Positions 63,169-64,000 of a stretch of DNA of 64,000 bases are shown one piece after another (positions within the stretch are counted from its first letter, which is position 1; each line of letters starts with the position of its first letter). The notes under the pieces were generated by a model. The model did not search any database and was not told the DNA's origin. It worked only from the letters and a program-made list of their open reading frames with translations. The position numbers and the translations under genes are program-made. Origin of the DNA: Chamaesiphon minutus PCC 6605 (GTDB taxonomy: Bacteria; Cyanobacteriota; Cyanobacteriia; Cyanobacteriales; Chamaesiphonaceae); NCBI RefSeq assembly GCF_000317145.1, contig NC_019697.1:6127889-6191888 (forward strand). The letters run 5' to 3'.

Positions 63169-64000
63169 GTGGAAAATAGCTTAGGTTTAGAAATTATAGA
63201 AGTAGTAGAACAAGCCGCGATCGCGTCAGCGCGCTTAATGGGTAAGGGCGACAAAAATGAAGCCGACCGTGTTGCAGTCGAAGCAATGCGCGAACGCATG
63301 AACAAAATCTATATGCGCGGACGCATCGTGATCGGGGAAGGCGAACGCGACGATGCTCCCATGCTCTACATCGGTGAAGAAGTAGGTATTTGTTCTCAGC
63401 CTAATGCTGCTGAATTATGCTCGATCGACGAACTGCTCGAAATCGACATCGCTGTCGATCCTTGTGAAGGTACCAACTTGTGTGCATACGGACAACCTGG
63501 TTCGATGGCTGTACTCGCGATCTCCGAGAAAGGTGGCTTATTTGCTGCGCCCGACTTCTACATGAAGAAACTCGCCGCGCCCCCAGCCGCTAAAGGTAAA
63601 GTAGACATCAATAAATCTGCGACTGAAAACCTGAAAATCTTATCGCAATGTCTCGATCGGGCGATCGAAGAGCTAGTTGTCGTCGTCATGAAACGCGAAC
63701 GTCATAACGACTTAATCGCTGAAATTCGGGCTGCTGGCGCGCGCGTTGCCTTAATTAGCGACGGTGACGTTGGTGCGGCAATCAACTGTGGTTTTGCCGG
63801 AACTGGCATTCACGCCTTAATGGGTATCGGTGCTGCGCCTGAAGGAGTTATCTCCGCAGCGGCACTCCGGTGTATGGACGCTCACTTCCAAGGACAATTG
63901 ATCTACGATCCCGCAGTTGTCAAAACTGGCTTGATCGGCGAAAGCAAAGAAGCGAACATCGATCGCCTCAAGTCCATGGGCATCAACGATCCCGATAAAG
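63169..64000 (+). CDS. glpX: class II fructose-1,6-/sedoheptulose-1,7-bisphosphatase (GlpX type), 5' part
   Basis: The gene begins with GTG at 63169, 12 bases after an AGGAG site, and runs off the window after about 277 codons. The protein shows [58 protein letters not shown] (metal ligands), VDPCEGTNL and [20 protein letters not shown]. The family is the dual-function FBPase/SBPase of the cyanobacterial Calvin cycle. About 70 C-terminal residues should lie beyond 64000. Confidence 0.96.
   Translation, partial: MENSLGLEIIEVVEQAAIASARLMGKGDKNEADRVAVEAMRERMNKIYMRGRIVIGEGERDDAPMLYIGEEVGICSQPNAAELCSIDELLEIDIAVDPCEGTNLCAYGQPGSMAVLAISEKGGLFAAPDFYMKKLAAPPAAKGKVDINKSATENLKILSQCLDRAIEELVVVVMKRERHNDLIAEIRAAGARVALISDGDVGAAINCGFAGTGIHALMGIGAAPEGVISAAALRCMDAHFQGQLIYDPAVVKTGLIGESKEANIDRLKSMGINDPDK

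Overview
The window is a piece of a cyanobacterial chromosome. The gene set fits only a cyanobacterium: two photosystem I PsaK subunits, a CRR7-like NDH-1 assembly protein, a DUF2854 membrane protein, a Ycf29-like response regulator, the rplI-dnaB pair and a class II (GlpX-type) fructose/sedoheptulose bisphosphatase. The hexamer CGATCG and its HIP1-like extensions (GCGATCGC, ATCGATCGA) occur every few dozen bases, inside genes and between them. I would guess a Chamaesiphon-like organism, but that is only an impression from base usage and repeat style.

Layout. 0.2-13 kb holds housekeeping genes with small secreted proteins between them: an rRNA/tRNA 2'-O-methyltransferase, tRNA-Leu(CAG), ndk, a RemA-like regulator, rqcH, clpS, purN and a double-domain BtuR. 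13.5-19 kb starts with an aminotransferase (avtA) and then becomes an eroded accessory zone: a REP-associated transposase (RAYT) followed by a tandem array of REP-bearing modules, a pentapeptide-repeat gene with a repeat-derived tail, a decayed metalloprotease/PKD surface-protein gene and a Uma2 gene with an internal stop. 19-36 kb is mostly core: response regulator, ABC exporter, rplI, dnaB, folP, ribF, psaK twice, trpF, a Ser/Thr kinase, rnhA and dnaX. 36.8-39.7 kb is a cbiMNQO cobalt-uptake operon behind a cobalamin riboswitch. 40-57 kb carries TPR and ankyrin proteins, CRR7, selO, an SDR, a GH116 glucosidase next to a coiled-coil phospholipase-D-like protein, a GST, a TrpD-family protein, an NtcB-like LysR regulator and cysQ. 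57-64 kb has a MOSC protein, a beta-lactamase-fold hydrolase, thiL, a GNAT gene split by a complete IS element, and the 5' part of glpX.

The most unusual feature is the density of very small repeats and how they act on genes. (i) 22-24 bp elements sit at least five times at the same point of the local motif, TCG^ATCG. (ii) A second 24-bp element is inserted in frame, at codon boundaries, twice in the surface-protein pseudogene and once in an intergenic repeat. (iii) Heptanucleotide arrays (TTTAGGC type) abut gene ends and supply the stop codon of several genes. (iv) REP palindromes form the C-terminus of the pentapeptide protein and the region before thiL. The IS insertion is also clean: removing 1485 bp and one 9-bp target duplication restores a continuous acetyltransferase frame.

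I found no CRISPR array, prophage or recognisable defence island. Function calls rest on motif recognition by eye; no database search was run.
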